Part shown: positions 19,079 to 28,958 of the stretch, piece after piece
How positions within the stretch are numbered: the first letter of the stretch is position 1
Layout of the letters: each line of letters begins with the position of its first letter
From: CAVTWS01 sp963738445
GTDB lineage: Bacteria > Actinomycetota > Acidimicrobiia > Acidimicrobiales > SHLQ01
Length of the DNA stretch: 64,000 nt
Assembly (NCBI GenBank): GCA_963738445.1
Contig: CAVTWS010000011.1
Coordinates: 1 to 64,000 of the forward strand
Direction of reading: 5' to 3'
Made by a program: the position numbers and the translations under genes
The notes under the pieces: generated by a model
What the model was told of the DNA's origin: nothing
The model's input: the letters and a program-made list of their open reading frames with translations, nothing else
Databases searched by the model: none

Positions 19079-20292
19079 CCACCCTGGGCACGCGCCGCGG
19101 TGCCGAACCGGCGATCACGGTCGAGGGGTTGTGCAAGACGTTTCGAGTCCGGCGTCAAGACGCAGGGCGGTGGCGGAAGGTGGAGCACCAGGCGCTCGAC
19201 GACGTGTCCTTCGACGTCGACCAGGGTGAGATCCTCGGGATCATCGGACGCAACGGCGCCGGGAAGAGCACGATGCTGAGGATCCTGTCGCGGATCACGG
19301 TTCCGTCGGCGGGTCGGGCCGTGGTCCGGGGCCGGCTCGCCGCGCTGTTGGAGGTCGGCACCGGCATGCACCCGGAGCTGACCGGCCGAGAGAACGTGTT
19401 CCTCAACGGTGCTCTGCTCGGGATGTCGCGGCGAGACGTCGCTACCCGCCTGGACTCGATCGTGGAGTTCGCCGGTGTCGGAGACTTCCTCGACACGCCG
19501 ATCAAGCGGTACTCGACGGGCATGCAACTGCGGCTGGCTTTCTCGGTGGGTGCGCATCTCGAAGCCGATGTGCTCGTCGTCGACGAGGTGTTGGCCGTGG
19601 GTGACGCCGAGTTCCAGGCCCGATGCCTGGGCGCCATGCGCGACAGCATGGAGTCGGGCCGGACCGTCCTGTTCGTGAGCCACAACCTGGCGTCGGTGGA
19701 GAACCTGTGCCAGCGAGTCCTGTGGCTCGACGCCGGGCAGGTCCGGACGATCGGACCACCGGCGGACGTGTGCCGCACCTACCTGGCATCGACGGGTGGG
19801 ACCTCGGGCGACTCCTGGCGAGGTCAGGCTGGATCGGGGCCGGTGTCGATCGTGTCGATCGACGTGGGCGGTGCCTCGGGCCCTGCGGTCGCCCAAGGTG
19901 ATGACGTCGAGCTGGTGATCGGGCTCGAAGCCTCCGAACCGGTTCCTGGGTTGCAGGTCTTGGTCACGATCCGGTCGGCCACGGGAACGCCGATCCTCGG
20001 CACGTGTAGTGGAGATCACGGTCTGGTCTGGAACGTCGAGCCGGGCCGGCACCGGGTGACGGTGCGCCTGGAGGGACCCCGGTTGCTACCACAGACCCAC
20101 ACCGTCTCCGTGTCGGTCTTCCGGAGCTGGGGGGCCGAGCGGTTCGACGATGTGGCCGAGGCGGTGCGGTTCGAGGTGCATCCGGCCGACGTGTTCGGTT
20201 CCGGCGTGGTGGCCAAGGCCGACCGCGGCGTGACCTGGACACCGTCGCGCTTCGCCCTCGACGCGACCGAAGGCGGCGGGGCGACGACATGA
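19075..20292 (+). CDS. ABC transporter ATPase with C-terminal substrate-binding domain (Wzt-like)
   Basis: A 405-residue protein. The ATPase domain has Walker A (GRNGAGKST, about 59-67), the signature-like YSTGMQLRLAF (about 145) and Walker B (VLVVDEVLAVGD, about 166). Residues after about 250 form a beta-rich extension like the Wzt C-terminal domain, which in Wzt-type exporters reads the non-reducing end of the finished chain. That would imply a capped, chain-terminated polymer; the nearby methyltransferases could supply the cap. It is coupled to the permease upstream and the epimerase downstream by four-base overlaps. Confidence 0.92.
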   Translation: MTTLGTRRGAEPAITVEGLCKTFRVRRQDAGRWRKVEHQALDDVSFDVDQGEILGIIGRNGAGKSTMLRILSRITVPSAGRAVVRGRLAALLEVGTGMHPELTGRENVFLNGALLGMSRRDVATRLDSIVEFAGVGDFLDTPIKRYSTGMQLRLAFSVGAHLEADVLVVDEVLAVGDAEFQARCLGAMRDSMESGRTVLFVSHNLASVENLCQRVLWLDAGQVRTIGPPADVCRTYLASTGGTSGDSWRGQAGSGPVSIVSIDVGGASGPAVAQGDDVELVIGLEASEPVPGLQVLVTIRSATGTPILGTCSGDHGLVWNVEPGRHRVTVRLEGPRLLPQTHTVSVSVFRSWGAERFDDVAEAVRFEVHPADVFGSGVVAKADRGVTWTPSRFALDATEGGGATT

Positions 20293-21422
20293 CCGGCATC
20301 GCCGTCGTGGTCGGCGCCCGACCCAACTTCGTGAAGGCGGCGCCCGTCGTGGCCGAGCTGACCCGCCGGGGCATCGTGGTGACCCTCGTGCACACCGGCC
20401 AGCACTACGACACGGTGATGAGCGATCAGATCTTCGCCGACCTCTCGCTGCCTGACCCGGATGTCCATCTCGGCGCCGGTTCGGGTTCGATGGCCGAGCA
20501 GACGTCGGCGGTGATGACGTCGTTCGAGCGGGTGCTCGCCGAGCGGGTGGCCTCCATGACGGTGGTGTTCGGCGATGTCAACTCGACGTTGGCGTGCGCT
20601 CTCGTGTCGGCCCGGGCCGGTGTGCCCGTCGCCCACGTCGAAGCCGGTCTGCGCAGCGGTGACTGGGCCATGCCGGAGGAGATCAACCGGGTGGTCACCG
20701 ACCGGGTGTCCCACCTCCTGTTGGCGCCGTCGCAGGATGCGGTGGACAACCTGGTCCGCGAGGGAAGTCGACCCGAGCAGATCCACCTCGTCGGCAATGT
20801 CATGGTCGACACGCTTCGGTCCCTTCAGGCGGTTGCTCTGGCCCGACCCACGTTGCGGGACATCGGTGTCGAGCCGGATCAGTACGTGGTGCTCACCCTC
20901 CACCGTCCGTCGAACGTCGATGACGGTGATTCGCTGCAGCGGCTGCTCTCCGCCACGGCCCGCGCCGCGGCCGGCCGCACCGTCGTGTTCCCCGCCCATC
21001 CCCGCACCCGCCGGATCCTGGACGCCATCGCGGTACCGAGCGCGGTGACCGTGCTCGAACCGCTCGGGTACCTCGACTTCATTGCGCTGCAGGCGGGTGC
21101 CGCCCTTGTGTTGACCGACTCGGGCGGTGTCCAGGAGGAGACGACTGCGCTCGGCGTGCCCTGCCTGACGTTGCGGACCACGACCGAGCGGCCGCTGACC
21201 GTGACGGAGGGGACGAACCGACTGGTCGGCCCGGACCCCGACACCATCGCCCGGGTCGCGGCGGAGGTGCTGGCCGACCCACCGCCGGCCCGTTGCCCAA
21301 CGCTGTGGGATGGTCGAGCGGCCCGCCGGATCGGTGATGCGATCGAGCGCGGGCTCGAGATGGACCGGTACCGGGCGCCCGGCCCGGCGCCGGCCCTGCG
21401 GTTGATGCCCGAGGGACCCTGA
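20289..21422 (+). CDS. UDP-N-acetylglucosamine 2-epimerase family (WecB/WbpI type)
   Basis: A 377-residue GT-B-fold epimerase. It has GARPNFVKAAPVV, HTGQHYDTVMSDQIF, VFGDVNSTLACALVS, VAHVEAGLRSGDWAMPEEIN, LTLHRPSNVDD and VLTDSGGVQEETTALGVPC, the standard blocks of non-hydrolysing UDP-HexNAc 2-epimerases. Products could be UDP-ManNAc or, given the 2,3-diamino sugar genes near 37.7-40.5 kb, UDP-ManNAc3NAcA as made by WbpI. Sequence alone does not separate these. It overlaps the ABC ATPase and shares one base with the following amidotransferase start. Confidence 0.9.
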   Translation: MTGIAVVVGARPNFVKAAPVVAELTRRGIVVTLVHTGQHYDTVMSDQIFADLSLPDPDVHLGAGSGSMAEQTSAVMTSFERVLAERVASMTVVFGDVNSTLACALVSARAGVPVAHVEAGLRSGDWAMPEEINRVVTDRVSHLLLAPSQDAVDNLVREGSRPEQIHLVGNVMVDTLRSLQAVALARPTLRDIGVEPDQYVVLTLHRPSNVDDGDSLQRLLSATARAAAGRTVVFPAHPRTRRILDAIAVPSAVTVLEPLGYLDFIALQAGAALVLTDSGGVQEETTALGVPCLTLRTTTERPLTVTEGTNRLVGPDPDTIARVAAEVLADPPPARCPTLWDGRAARRIGDAIERGLEMDRYRAPGPAPALRLMPEGP

Positions 21423-23329
21423 TGTGCGGTATCGCGGGCGTGGTGGGTCCCACGGTGCCCTGGGGTCCGGCGTTCGCCGAGCGGGCCCTGCGGTTGCAGC
21501 ACCACCGTGGCCCCGACGGTTCGGGGCGCTGGAGCCGGGAGCGCGACGGAACCGGCCCGCAGGTGGAGCTGGCCCACAACCGCCTGGCCATCGTGGACCT
21601 GAGCCCCGCCGGTGCCCAGCCGATGCACCATGCCGCGGCCGGCCTGACGATCGTGTTCAACGGGGAGATCTACAACGACCGCATCCTGGCGAATCGGTTG
21701 GTGGGACTCGGTCACCGGTTCCGTTCGACATGTGACACGGAGGTGGTCCTGGCCGCCTACGCCGAGTGGGGGCCCCGGTGCGTCGACGAGCTCGACGGGA
21801 TGTTCGCGTTCGCATTGTGGGATGAGCCACGCTCGGCCCTGTTCGCCGCCCGGGATCGCCTGGGTGAGAAGCCGTTCCACTACGTGTGGGACGAGTCGAA
21901 CCGCACGTTCACCTTCGCCTCGGAGATCAAGGCCCTCGTGGGGCTCCCCGGCGTCCCGGTGGAGATCCATGACGGGGTGCTCGCTCGGTGGGCGCGGGCC
22001 GGCAGCCTGGCGGCAGGATCAGAGACGGTGGTGCGCCCCGTGCGCCGGCTCGAGCCAGGCCACGCCCTGACGCTCGCGTGGTCGCGCGGCGCTGAAAGCT
22101 CCCATCTGAAGATCGAGCCGTTCTGGCGGTTGCCGTCGGGTGAGAGCGACCTCGGGCTCGATGCCGCGGCGGAACGGGTGCTCGACCTGCTCGCCAGAAG
22201 CGTTCAGAGCCGCCTCCGATCCGACGTGCCCGTGGGTTCGAGCCTGTCCGGAGGCCTTGACTCCTCGGCCGTGGTCTGCCTGATCCACCGACAGCGTCCC
22301 GAGGCGGGCCAGACCACCTTCACGGCGCGCATGGACCAGGTGGGCCTCGACGAGGGGCCATGGGTCGACGCGATCGTCCAGGCCACCGGGGTACGCAACG
22401 AGCAGGTGTGGCCTCGCCCTCAGGACCTGGTCGAGCACTTCGACCGGTGGTGCTGGCACCTGGAAGAACCGGTTCGCTCCACCAGCCCGTTCGCTCAGTA
22501 CCTCGTGATGCGGCTGGCGTCCGAGCATGGGGTGGTGGTGCTGCTCGACGGGCAAGGCGCCGACGAGATGTTCGGTGGATACGTGCCGCACCGGACGATC
22601 CGTCTCAACGAGCTGCTGGCCCGCCGTGCCGTCCTCACCCTGACCGGCGAGATGGTGGCGAACCGGCGCCGCGGTCTCGGGCCGTTTCCGATCTCGGGAA
22701 GGTCGGCGCTCGCCCGCCTGGCGCCAACCCTTCACGAGCGGTTCCGGTCCGGCGACCCTCCGGCATCGGTCCCAGGCGTCGCCGGGTCGTGGCGGCCCGA
22801 GTGGGCCGACGCCCACCCTGATGTCGCGTCGCCGGACCGGAGCACGCTCGACTCGGTGCTGCGGTATGAGCTGACCGGTGGACCGCTCCAGGAACTGCTG
22901 CGTTTCGGCGATCGGAACTCCATGGCGTGGAGCCGCGAGGTCCGCCAACCGTTCCTGGCCCATCGGCTCGTCGAGACGGCAGCCGCCCTCGACCCTCGAC
23001 TGAAGGTGGCGCACGGCGAGTCGAAACGAGTCCTGCGCCGGGCGGTGCGGGGTCTCGTCCCCGATGTGGTCATCGACCGCACCGACAAGCTCGGCTACCA
23101 GGCCCCGCTCTCCGCGTGGCTCGACGGGCCGCTGCGACCATGGCTCGAGGATCGGGGCGAACGCGCCCAGGAGGTCCTCGGCGATCGGATCTCCCTTGAC
23201 CGGCTGCGAGAGCATTGCTCAGGAGACGTGACGACGGCGTCGACCCGTGACCACGCCGAGGACCTCTTCGGCTTGGTGGTCGCCGGAGCGACGCTCGGGG
23301 CCCACCTCGAGCAGGAGCCGCTTTCGTGA
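21422..23329 (+). CDS. Asparagine synthase-type glutamine amidotransferase, copy 3
   Basis: A 635-residue protein starting MCGIAGVVGP with catalytic Cys2. The glutaminase domain shows HHRGPDGSGRW, HNRLAIVDLSPAGAQP and VFNGEIYND. The synthetase domain has LSGGLDSSAVVC and a DGQGADEMFGGY motif that differs from GDGGDELF in copies 1 and 4, so it belongs to a different AsnB branch. Active-site residues look present. It sits between the 2-epimerase and two glycosyltransferases, which suits amidation of a nucleotide-linked or polymer uronic acid; this is inference. Confidence 0.92.
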   Translation: MCGIAGVVGPTVPWGPAFAERALRLQHHRGPDGSGRWSRERDGTGPQVELAHNRLAIVDLSPAGAQPMHHAAAGLTIVFNGEIYNDRILANRLVGLGHRFRSTCDTEVVLAAYAEWGPRCVDELDGMFAFALWDEPRSALFAARDRLGEKPFHYVWDESNRTFTFASEIKALVGLPGVPVEIHDGVLARWARAGSLAAGSETVVRPVRRLEPGHALTLAWSRGAESSHLKIEPFWRLPSGESDLGLDAAAERVLDLLARSVQSRLRSDVPVGSSLSGGLDSSAVVCLIHRQRPEAGQTTFTARMDQVGLDEGPWVDAIVQATGVRNEQVWPRPQDLVEHFDRWCWHLEEPVRSTSPFAQYLVMRLASEHGVVVLLDGQGADEMFGGYVPHRTIRLNELLARRAVLTLTGEMVANRRRGLGPFPISGRSALARLAPTLHERFRSGDPPASVPGVAGSWRPEWADAHPDVASPDRSTLDSVLRYELTGGPLQELLRFGDRNSMAWSREVRQPFLAHRLVETAAALDPRLKVAHGESKRVLRRAVRGLVPDVVIDRTDKLGYQAPLSAWLDGPLRPWLEDRGERAQEVLGDRISLDRLREHCSGDVTTASTRDHAEDLFGLVVAGATLGAHLEQEPLS

Positions 23330-24540
23330 GGGTCCTGGTCATCACGCCTGACTTCCCCGGCCCGGACAGTGCGACTGCGGGGGTGTTCGTCTTCGATCAG
23401 CTCGTCGGGCTGTCGGACCATGTCGACGTCTGGGTGGCTCACCCGAGGTCCGGGTTCGGGCCCGCGCCCCGTCGGTGGTTCCGTCGTACCTACTGGTGGT
23501 ACCGCCGTCGATGTCGTGCCTGGCGCGACGATCCCCGGCTTCCGGTGGAGCACGTCCTGTTCCGACGCTCCGGGCAACCCGATGAGGATGTCGTGCCCAC
23601 GATGGTCGAGGCGGTCTTCGGCGCGGTCGCAAGGACCGGTCGTGCGGTCGACATCGTGTACTCGCACTGGTTGTGGCCCGGCGGAGCGGTCGGCCTCGAG
23701 GTGTCCCGGCAACTCGGAGTGCCGCTTGCCGCGATCGCTCGTGGCGGGGACCTCCACGCCTGGCTCGACAGGCCGCACGTGCGCCGGCGGGTCGTCGAGG
23801 TCATCGACGGCGCCGACCTGCTCCTCGCCAACTCGAACTATCTGAGGGAGCGGATGGACGCCGTCGTCCCCGGCGGATCGAGCCGATGCGAGGTGGTGTA
23901 CAACGGTGTCGACGTCGAGTCGTTCTCGCCGGCGCCGGCCGACCGCCGCACCCTCCGGTCCGGGTTGGGCATCGACCAGGGAGCCAAGGTGCTCCTGTGC
24001 GTCGGCCCACTGTCGGAGCGGAAGGGACACCTCGAGCTCGCCGAGGCCTGGAGGTCGGTGCAGGCGAGTCATCCGACCTGGGTCCTCGTGCTCATAGGCC
24101 CGCCGGCGGAGGCCCATGTCGTGCGAGTCGTGATGCAGTTGCCGGCGGTTCGGGTGGTCGGAGCAGTCGACCGGGCCGCGGTCATCGGCTGGATGCGAGC
24201 GGCTGATCTGTTCGTGCAGCCGAGCCGTAGCGAAGGGCTGGCGAACACGACGCTCGAAGCGCTCGCCGTGGGATGCCCCGTCGTGTCCACCGACACCAGC
24301 GCGCAGCCCGAAGTCGTCATCGACGATCTGACCGGCCGCCTCGTGCCGACGGGTGATGTCGATGCGCTCGCGGCTGCACTCGGCGATCTCATGGATGACG
24401 ACGCCTCGCGCGAGCGGCTGGGGTCGTCGGCGCGCGCCTTCGTGATCGAGCGGTTCGACAGTCGATCGCATCAGGCTCGATTGGCCGCGCTGCTGCGCGG
24501 TGCGGTCGAAGCGAGGTCGGAGACCGATGGCCTTCGATGA
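23326..24540 (+). CDS. Glycosyltransferase family 4
   Basis: A 404-residue GT-B enzyme starting at GTG 23326 in a GTGA overlap. Visible blocks are VITPDFPGPDSATAGVFVFD, YSHWLWPGGAVG, NSNYLRERMDAVVPGG, VVYNGVDVESFSPAP, VLLCVGPLSERKGHLELAEA and QPSRSEGLANTTLEALAVG with the E-x7-E motif. These are textbook GT4 features. It would transfer one sugar on the cytoplasmic side. The frame is intact. Confidence 0.9.
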   Translation: MRVLVITPDFPGPDSATAGVFVFDQLVGLSDHVDVWVAHPRSGFGPAPRRWFRRTYWWYRRRCRAWRDDPRLPVEHVLFRRSGQPDEDVVPTMVEAVFGAVARTGRAVDIVYSHWLWPGGAVGLEVSRQLGVPLAAIARGGDLHAWLDRPHVRRRVVEVIDGADLLLANSNYLRERMDAVVPGGSSRCEVVYNGVDVESFSPAPADRRTLRSGLGIDQGAKVLLCVGPLSERKGHLELAEAWRSVQASHPTWVLVLIGPPAEAHVVRVVMQLPAVRVVGAVDRAAVIGWMRAADLFVQPSRSEGLANTTLEALAVGCPVVSTDTSAQPEVVIDDLTGRLVPTGDVDALAAALGDLMDDDASRERLGSSARAFVIERFDSRSHQARLAALLRGAVEARSETDGLR

Positions 24541-25822
24541 GTTGCGAACCGCGCTCGTCATCGCTCACGAGTGCCGTCCGTTCAACGATCCCGCCCACAC
24601 CGTCGGAGCCCAGCGGCCGTACGAGCTGGCCAAGTGGCTGCCCGAATGGGGCTGGCGGGTCGAGGTGCTCACCCGGCCGCACGGGCCGGCCGCGGCTCCG
24701 GTTCGGGTGGGTGCGCGAGGGGAGTCGGTGATCGTCCCCGTCACATCGCGGCCTTCACGATCGAGGCGCGAGCGATGGCACGGCGCCTTGACCGCTCGGT
24801 CCGGCCGGGCCGCTCGTGCCGCACGGTCGATGCTGACGTTGGCCCTCCTGCCGTCCGGTGATTGGAGTCGGTCCTGGCGACCGGCGGCCACCCGAGCCGC
24901 CATCGAGCGGATCGAGTCGGGCCGCGGTGGATCGGCGAGTCGCGTCGATGTCGTGGTCGGGGAGTACGGGCCCGACAGCGGGCTGTGGGCGGCCCGCGAC
25001 GCCGCCCGGGCGACGGGCCTGCCGTGGGTGGGCGATTTCCGGGATCCGTGGCTGCGAGCGTTCCCTCCCGGCCGGCGAGCGATACCGGCTCGCTTCTATC
25101 GTCATGCGACTCGCGGTGTCGCTGCGGTCATCGATGTGTCCGAGAGCCTGAGCGATGGGAACAGCTCACTGACGCGGGCCCGGGGTTTTGTCGTTCCGAA
25201 CGGCTATGACCCCGACGACGTGCCGGCTCGGAACGCCGAACGAACCTTCCGGCTCCTCGTCTTTGGATCGCTCCCGGCGAACAACCGGCTCGACATCGTC
25301 GCGGATGCGCTGCGGCTCGTGGCGACACCGTCTACCGGGCTCGTCGTGGAGTACCGCGGCTACGACCCCGAGCGGTTCCTCGACGTCTTCTCCCCGGTGG
25401 ATTCACCGAGCATCGAAGTCCGGGCCGGACGTCCAGTCGACCGTGATGCCCACCTGGCCGACGCCGCGTGTGCCTCGGCCCTCCTGATCCCCTCGTTCGG
25501 CGGATCCGTGTCGGCCGATCCGCTCTTCTCCAGCGGCATCGTCCCCGCCCGGCTCTTGGAGGTGTTGCCTCTCGGAGTGCCGGTGATCATGGTGCCTGGA
25601 GATGGCGGGCTCGGCGACGACCTGCTCGATCGGACCGGGGTCGGAGTGGTCGCTTCGACACCGGAGCAGGTGGCGGCGACCCTCGAGGACTGGTCGCGCG
25701 CCCACCAGGCCGGTGTGCCGTGCGGCCCGACGCCGGACCGATCCGAGATCGAGAAGTACAGCCGCCGGGCACTGGCCGGCCGTTTCGCCGCCGTGCTGGA
25801 CGAGGTGGTCAACCGCCACTGA
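24527..25822 (+). CDS. Glycosyltransferase-like GT-B protein
   Basis: About 431 residues from ATG 24527, which has GGAG a few bases upstream; a longer start at 24500 is possible. N-terminal VIAHECRPFNDPAHTVGAQR and PYELAKWLPEWGWRVEVLT, a central YGPDSGLWAARDAARATG and FRDPWLRAFP, and FVVPNGYDPDDV resemble the GT4-like proteins that follow aminosugar genes in O-antigen loci. The donor half (RLLVFGSLPANNRLD) is divergent and lacks a clear E-x7-E. Its stop region overlaps the tail of the convergent gene by 14 bases. Confidence 0.75.
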   Translation: MAFDELRTALVIAHECRPFNDPAHTVGAQRPYELAKWLPEWGWRVEVLTRPHGPAAAPVRVGARGESVIVPVTSRPSRSRRERWHGALTARSGRAARAARSMLTLALLPSGDWSRSWRPAATRAAIERIESGRGGSASRVDVVVGEYGPDSGLWAARDAARATGLPWVGDFRDPWLRAFPPGRRAIPARFYRHATRGVAAVIDVSESLSDGNSSLTRARGFVVPNGYDPDDVPARNAERTFRLLVFGSLPANNRLDIVADALRLVATPSTGLVVEYRGYDPERFLDVFSPVDSPSIEVRAGRPVDRDAHLADAACASALLIPSFGGSVSADPLFSSGIVPARLLEVLPLGVPVIMVPGDGGLGDDLLDRTGVGVVASTPEQVAATLEDWSRAHQAGVPCGPTPDRSEIEKYSRRALAGRFAAVLDEVVNRH

Positions 25823-27087
25823 TCGGGCGCCCAGCGGCATCCCGCAGGAGTCCGGCCAGGCGGACCGCGTTGGACTCGGGCGTGCCCAACCGTTCTGATG
25901 CCACCACGGCCCCCGCGGCCAGCCGCTGCCGCTCCACCTCGTCACCCGTGAGCGTGCTGAGCGCTGAGCGAAGCGACCGAGTGTCGCTGGGCGGAACGAG
26001 GATGCCGTCACCGGCGTTCACGATGAGCTCGGCGTGGCCTCCGACCGCGGTGGCGATCGTCGGGAGCCCGGAGGCCATCGCTTCCAGGACCGCGTTCGAC
26101 AGACCCTCGGCGAGGCTGGCGTGGACGAAGAGATCGGCGGCCCGGTAGAGAGCGGGCATGTCAGCGGCCGGTATTCCGTCGCGCACTTCGACGCTCGACT
26201 CGATGCCGCGCCGATTCACCTCGGCCCTGATGTCGACCCGCTCTCCGCCCGACGGAGGGGCGATGGCCAGAAGTAGCCAGTCCGGATGCGAGGTGGCGAC
26301 CTCGGCCCAGGCGTCGAGCAGGTAGGTCCAGCCCTTCCGCTGGTTGGCTGCCGCAACGGTGAGCGCGATGGGAACCTGAGGCCGGAGGCCGATCTGCCGG
26401 CGAGCCGCCGCCTTCTCGTCGGGTTGGGTCGGGTGGAAGCGCCGGCGGTCGACGCCGTTGTAGATCACCGTCATCGGCCGATCGTTGTCGGGCATCCAGG
26501 CCCGGGTGAGCTCGGCCAGACCACTGGAGCACGCGAGCAACGTGTGCGCATGGGCGAGCGTGTAGAGCAGCCGTCGCCGATGGCCGGGCCAGATCGAAGG
26601 CCGAGCGCGCCACGTCGTCGCCCCGGGCGATGGCCACGGCGGGGATCCCGAGAGCCTCACCGACACGCACGGCGAGATAGCCGCCGGTGGAGAGGAAGTG
26701 TCCGTACAGGACCTGGGGCTGCAACCGCGCCGGGCGACGAGTCAGGCGACGCGCCAGGGCGGCGGCATCACGATCGAGGCCGTCGCCGGCGAACCACCGG
26801 CTCGGCCGAGGGTGGACGGCGGGTGCGAGTACGGTCGGGAGCGAACCGATCCGACCTGGTAGTCCGGTCATCGCGGTTCGGGTCGCCCGTCCGTTCGGCC
26901 ACAGCACCGAAAGCGGCGCCGGTGGAGCCCACTCCGGGGTGAGGCCGATCTCGACGACGACACCATGGGGGGTGAGCGATTCGAGCTGCCGGAGGACGAA
27001 CCCGCCCCCGTGGACCCCCCGACCATCCGAGGTCAGGGTCTCGCTGATGGCGAGCACCCTCAAGTCGGGCGGCCCGGTATCGCTCAC
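25809..27087 (-). CDS. Glycosyltransferase family 4, frame broken once
   Basis: About 425 residues after deleting one extra base at 26592, where GAT is followed by C (GAC would be the synonymous codon). The N-terminal part has LAISETLTSDGRGVHGGGF and VLYGHFLSTGGYLAVRVGEA; the C-terminal part has VIYNGVDRRRFHPTQ, LTVAAANQRKGWTYLLDAWA and HASLAEGLSNAVLEAMASG with the E-x7-E motif. It starts at GTG 27087 in a GTGA overlap with amidotransferase copy 4, so the two are translated together. Both its ends touch other genes; no terminator is visible. Confidence 0.83.
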
Positions 27088-28958
27088 GCGTCGCCCATCT
27101 GCCGGCGGAGGACCCCGGCGGCCACGATGACCCCGTACACGGCGGATGCACCATGGGTGGCCGCCACCTCGGAGGGGCCGGCTTCGGCGAGGGCCGGATC
27201 GAGCAGCGGTGACCCCGCCGCCACGGCGAACTCGGCGTCGACCTGGTGGACGGTGCGGGTGTCGCTCGTCGCCATGTCCGCAAACGGAGCCGGAAAGCCC
27301 GACTTGGGGAGCGAAGCGTGGTGATCACCGAGGAGCTGTCGAGCGATCGCGCGCAACGGTAGCTTTCCGACCTGCCCCGACCGTTTGGCCTCGGGAGCGA
27401 GCCGAAGCGCGGCGTCGACGACGAGCTCGTCGAGGAGCGGCACCCGGGCCTCCAGGCCGACGGCCATCGTCATTCGGTCGACCTTGGTGAGCATCTCGTC
27501 CGGCAGGGTGGTGAGGAGATCGACGATGAGGCGCCGGGTCAACTCGTCCTCGGCATCAGCCCGACCGAACGCCCACCGGATGCGCCGGGCGTATCGCTCG
27601 ACATCCACCTGGTCCCGCAGGTCGGGGTGGAGCAACCCCGCGGCGGTCCCGAGGCTCGTCGTGAGGAGGCGGGGGAGGTAGAGCTCGACCTCGTCGCGTT
27701 CGAGCATTGCACCGGCGTTCCCGAGCCGCCCCGGGAGAAGGGAGAGGAGATGTCCGACCCGGCGTTGATGCTCGGGCCGGCCGGCCAGGAACGGCCGCAA
27801 CCATGTCATCGGTACCAACGTCGGCCGGTGGCGCGAGTACCCCCCGAACAGCTCGTCGCCGCCGTCGCCGGTCAGGACGACGGTCACGTGCCGTCTCGCC
27901 TCCGTGGCGAGACGAAGTAACGGGACGCTGCTGATCACGGCCTGCGGTTGGTCCAGCGCCTCGAGGACCTCGGGCAGATCGCTGAGGAAACCCTCCCGGA
28001 GGTCGACCTCGTGATGATCGGTGCCGAGCCGAACCGCGGCTTCCCGGGCGGTGGCCGACTCGTCGTGGTCGGAGCCGTACCGGATCGAGAACGTCCGTAG
28101 CCGGGCGGCTCCGCACGTTCCTGCCGCGGTCGCCGTCACGACACCGGAGTCGATGCCGCCGCTGAGGAACGCACCGACGGGGACGTCGGCCACCAACTGG
28201 CGGGCGACCGCGCTTTGCACCGCCGCACTCACCAGTTCGACGGCATCACCGGGATCGGTCACCCGATCGCGGGGTACCCGGGGCTCCCACCAGCGGATCG
28301 TCTCGATGCCGTCCCGGTCGATGACGAGCGCCGTTCCGGGCTCGACGTGGCGGACATCATCGAATGCCGTGTGCGGTCCGGGAATCGACAGGGTGGCGAA
28401 CATCTCGGCGAGTGAGGTGGCATCGATCTGACCGGTGGTGAGTCCCGATGCGTTGACGGCGTCGACCCGCGAGGCGAAGACGAGCCGGCGATGGTCGCCC
28501 GAGACGAACAAGGGCTTGATGCCGAGGCGATCCCGGGCCAGCACGAGACGTTGGCGAGCCGAGTCCCACAGGGCGAACGCGAACATCCCTTCGAGGGCGT
28601 GCAACACTCGTCGGATGTCTCCGCCGTCGCGCGAGTAGAGAGCGAGGATCACCTCGGAGTCCGAGCCGGAGCGAAACGGGATGCCCGCCTCGATCGACTG
28701 GGACCGCAGCTCGGCGTGGTTGTAGATCTCACCGTTGGCAACCAACCAGGTGGTCTCCTCGGGGCCGGGCATCGGTTGGTGGCCCCGAGCAGACGGGTCG
28801 ATGACCGACAACCGTGTGTGCCCGAGCGCGACGGGACCGTCGAGGTGGAAGCCGAGGTCGTCTGGTCCACGCGAACGCAGGGGTCCGACGATCCGATCGA
28901 CCGTGGCTTGCATGTCGACACGGCCCGTGCGGTCGATCACCCCGCCGATGCCACACAC
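27084..28958 (-). CDS. Asparagine synthase-type glutamine amidotransferase, copy 4
   Basis: A 624-residue protein from GTG 28958, chosen because it puts the catalytic Cys at position 2 (VCGIGGVID). It keeps RSRGPDDLG, GHTRLSVIDPSARGHQP, VANGEIYNH, the PP-loop LSGGIDSGVVTATA and LTGDGGDELFGGYSRH. The C-terminal MTMAVGLEARVPLLDELV segment is also standard. It is thus a full-length, apparently active enzyme and the fourth of its kind within 17 kb. A TAGCCT box ends seven bases before the start. A glycosyltransferase follows in the same operon, hinting that each amidotransferase serves a particular sugar. Confidence 0.92.
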   Translation of the reverse strand: MCGIGGVIDRTGRVDMQATVDRIVGPLRSRGPDDLGFHLDGPVALGHTRLSVIDPSARGHQPMPGPEETTWLVANGEIYNHAELRSQSIEAGIPFRSGSDSEVILALYSRDGGDIRRVLHALEGMFAFALWDSARQRLVLARDRLGIKPLFVSGDHRRLVFASRVDAVNASGLTTGQIDATSLAEMFATLSIPGPHTAFDDVRHVEPGTALVIDRDGIETIRWWEPRVPRDRVTDPGDAVELVSAAVQSAVARQLVADVPVGAFLSGGIDSGVVTATAAGTCGAARLRTFSIRYGSDHDESATAREAAVRLGTDHHEVDLREGFLSDLPEVLEALDQPQAVISSVPLLRLATEARRHVTVVLTGDGGDELFGGYSRHRPTLVPMTWLRPFLAGRPEHQRRVGHLLSLLPGRLGNAGAMLERDEVELYLPRLLTTSLGTAAGLLHPDLRDQVDVERYARRIRWAFGRADAEDELTRRLIVDLLTTLPDEMLTKVDRMTMAVGLEARVPLLDELVVDAALRLAPEAKRSGQVGKLPLRAIARQLLGDHHASLPKSGFPAPFADMATSDTRTVHQVDAEFAVAAGSPLLDPALAEAGPSEVAATHGASAVYGVIVAAGVLRRQMGDA

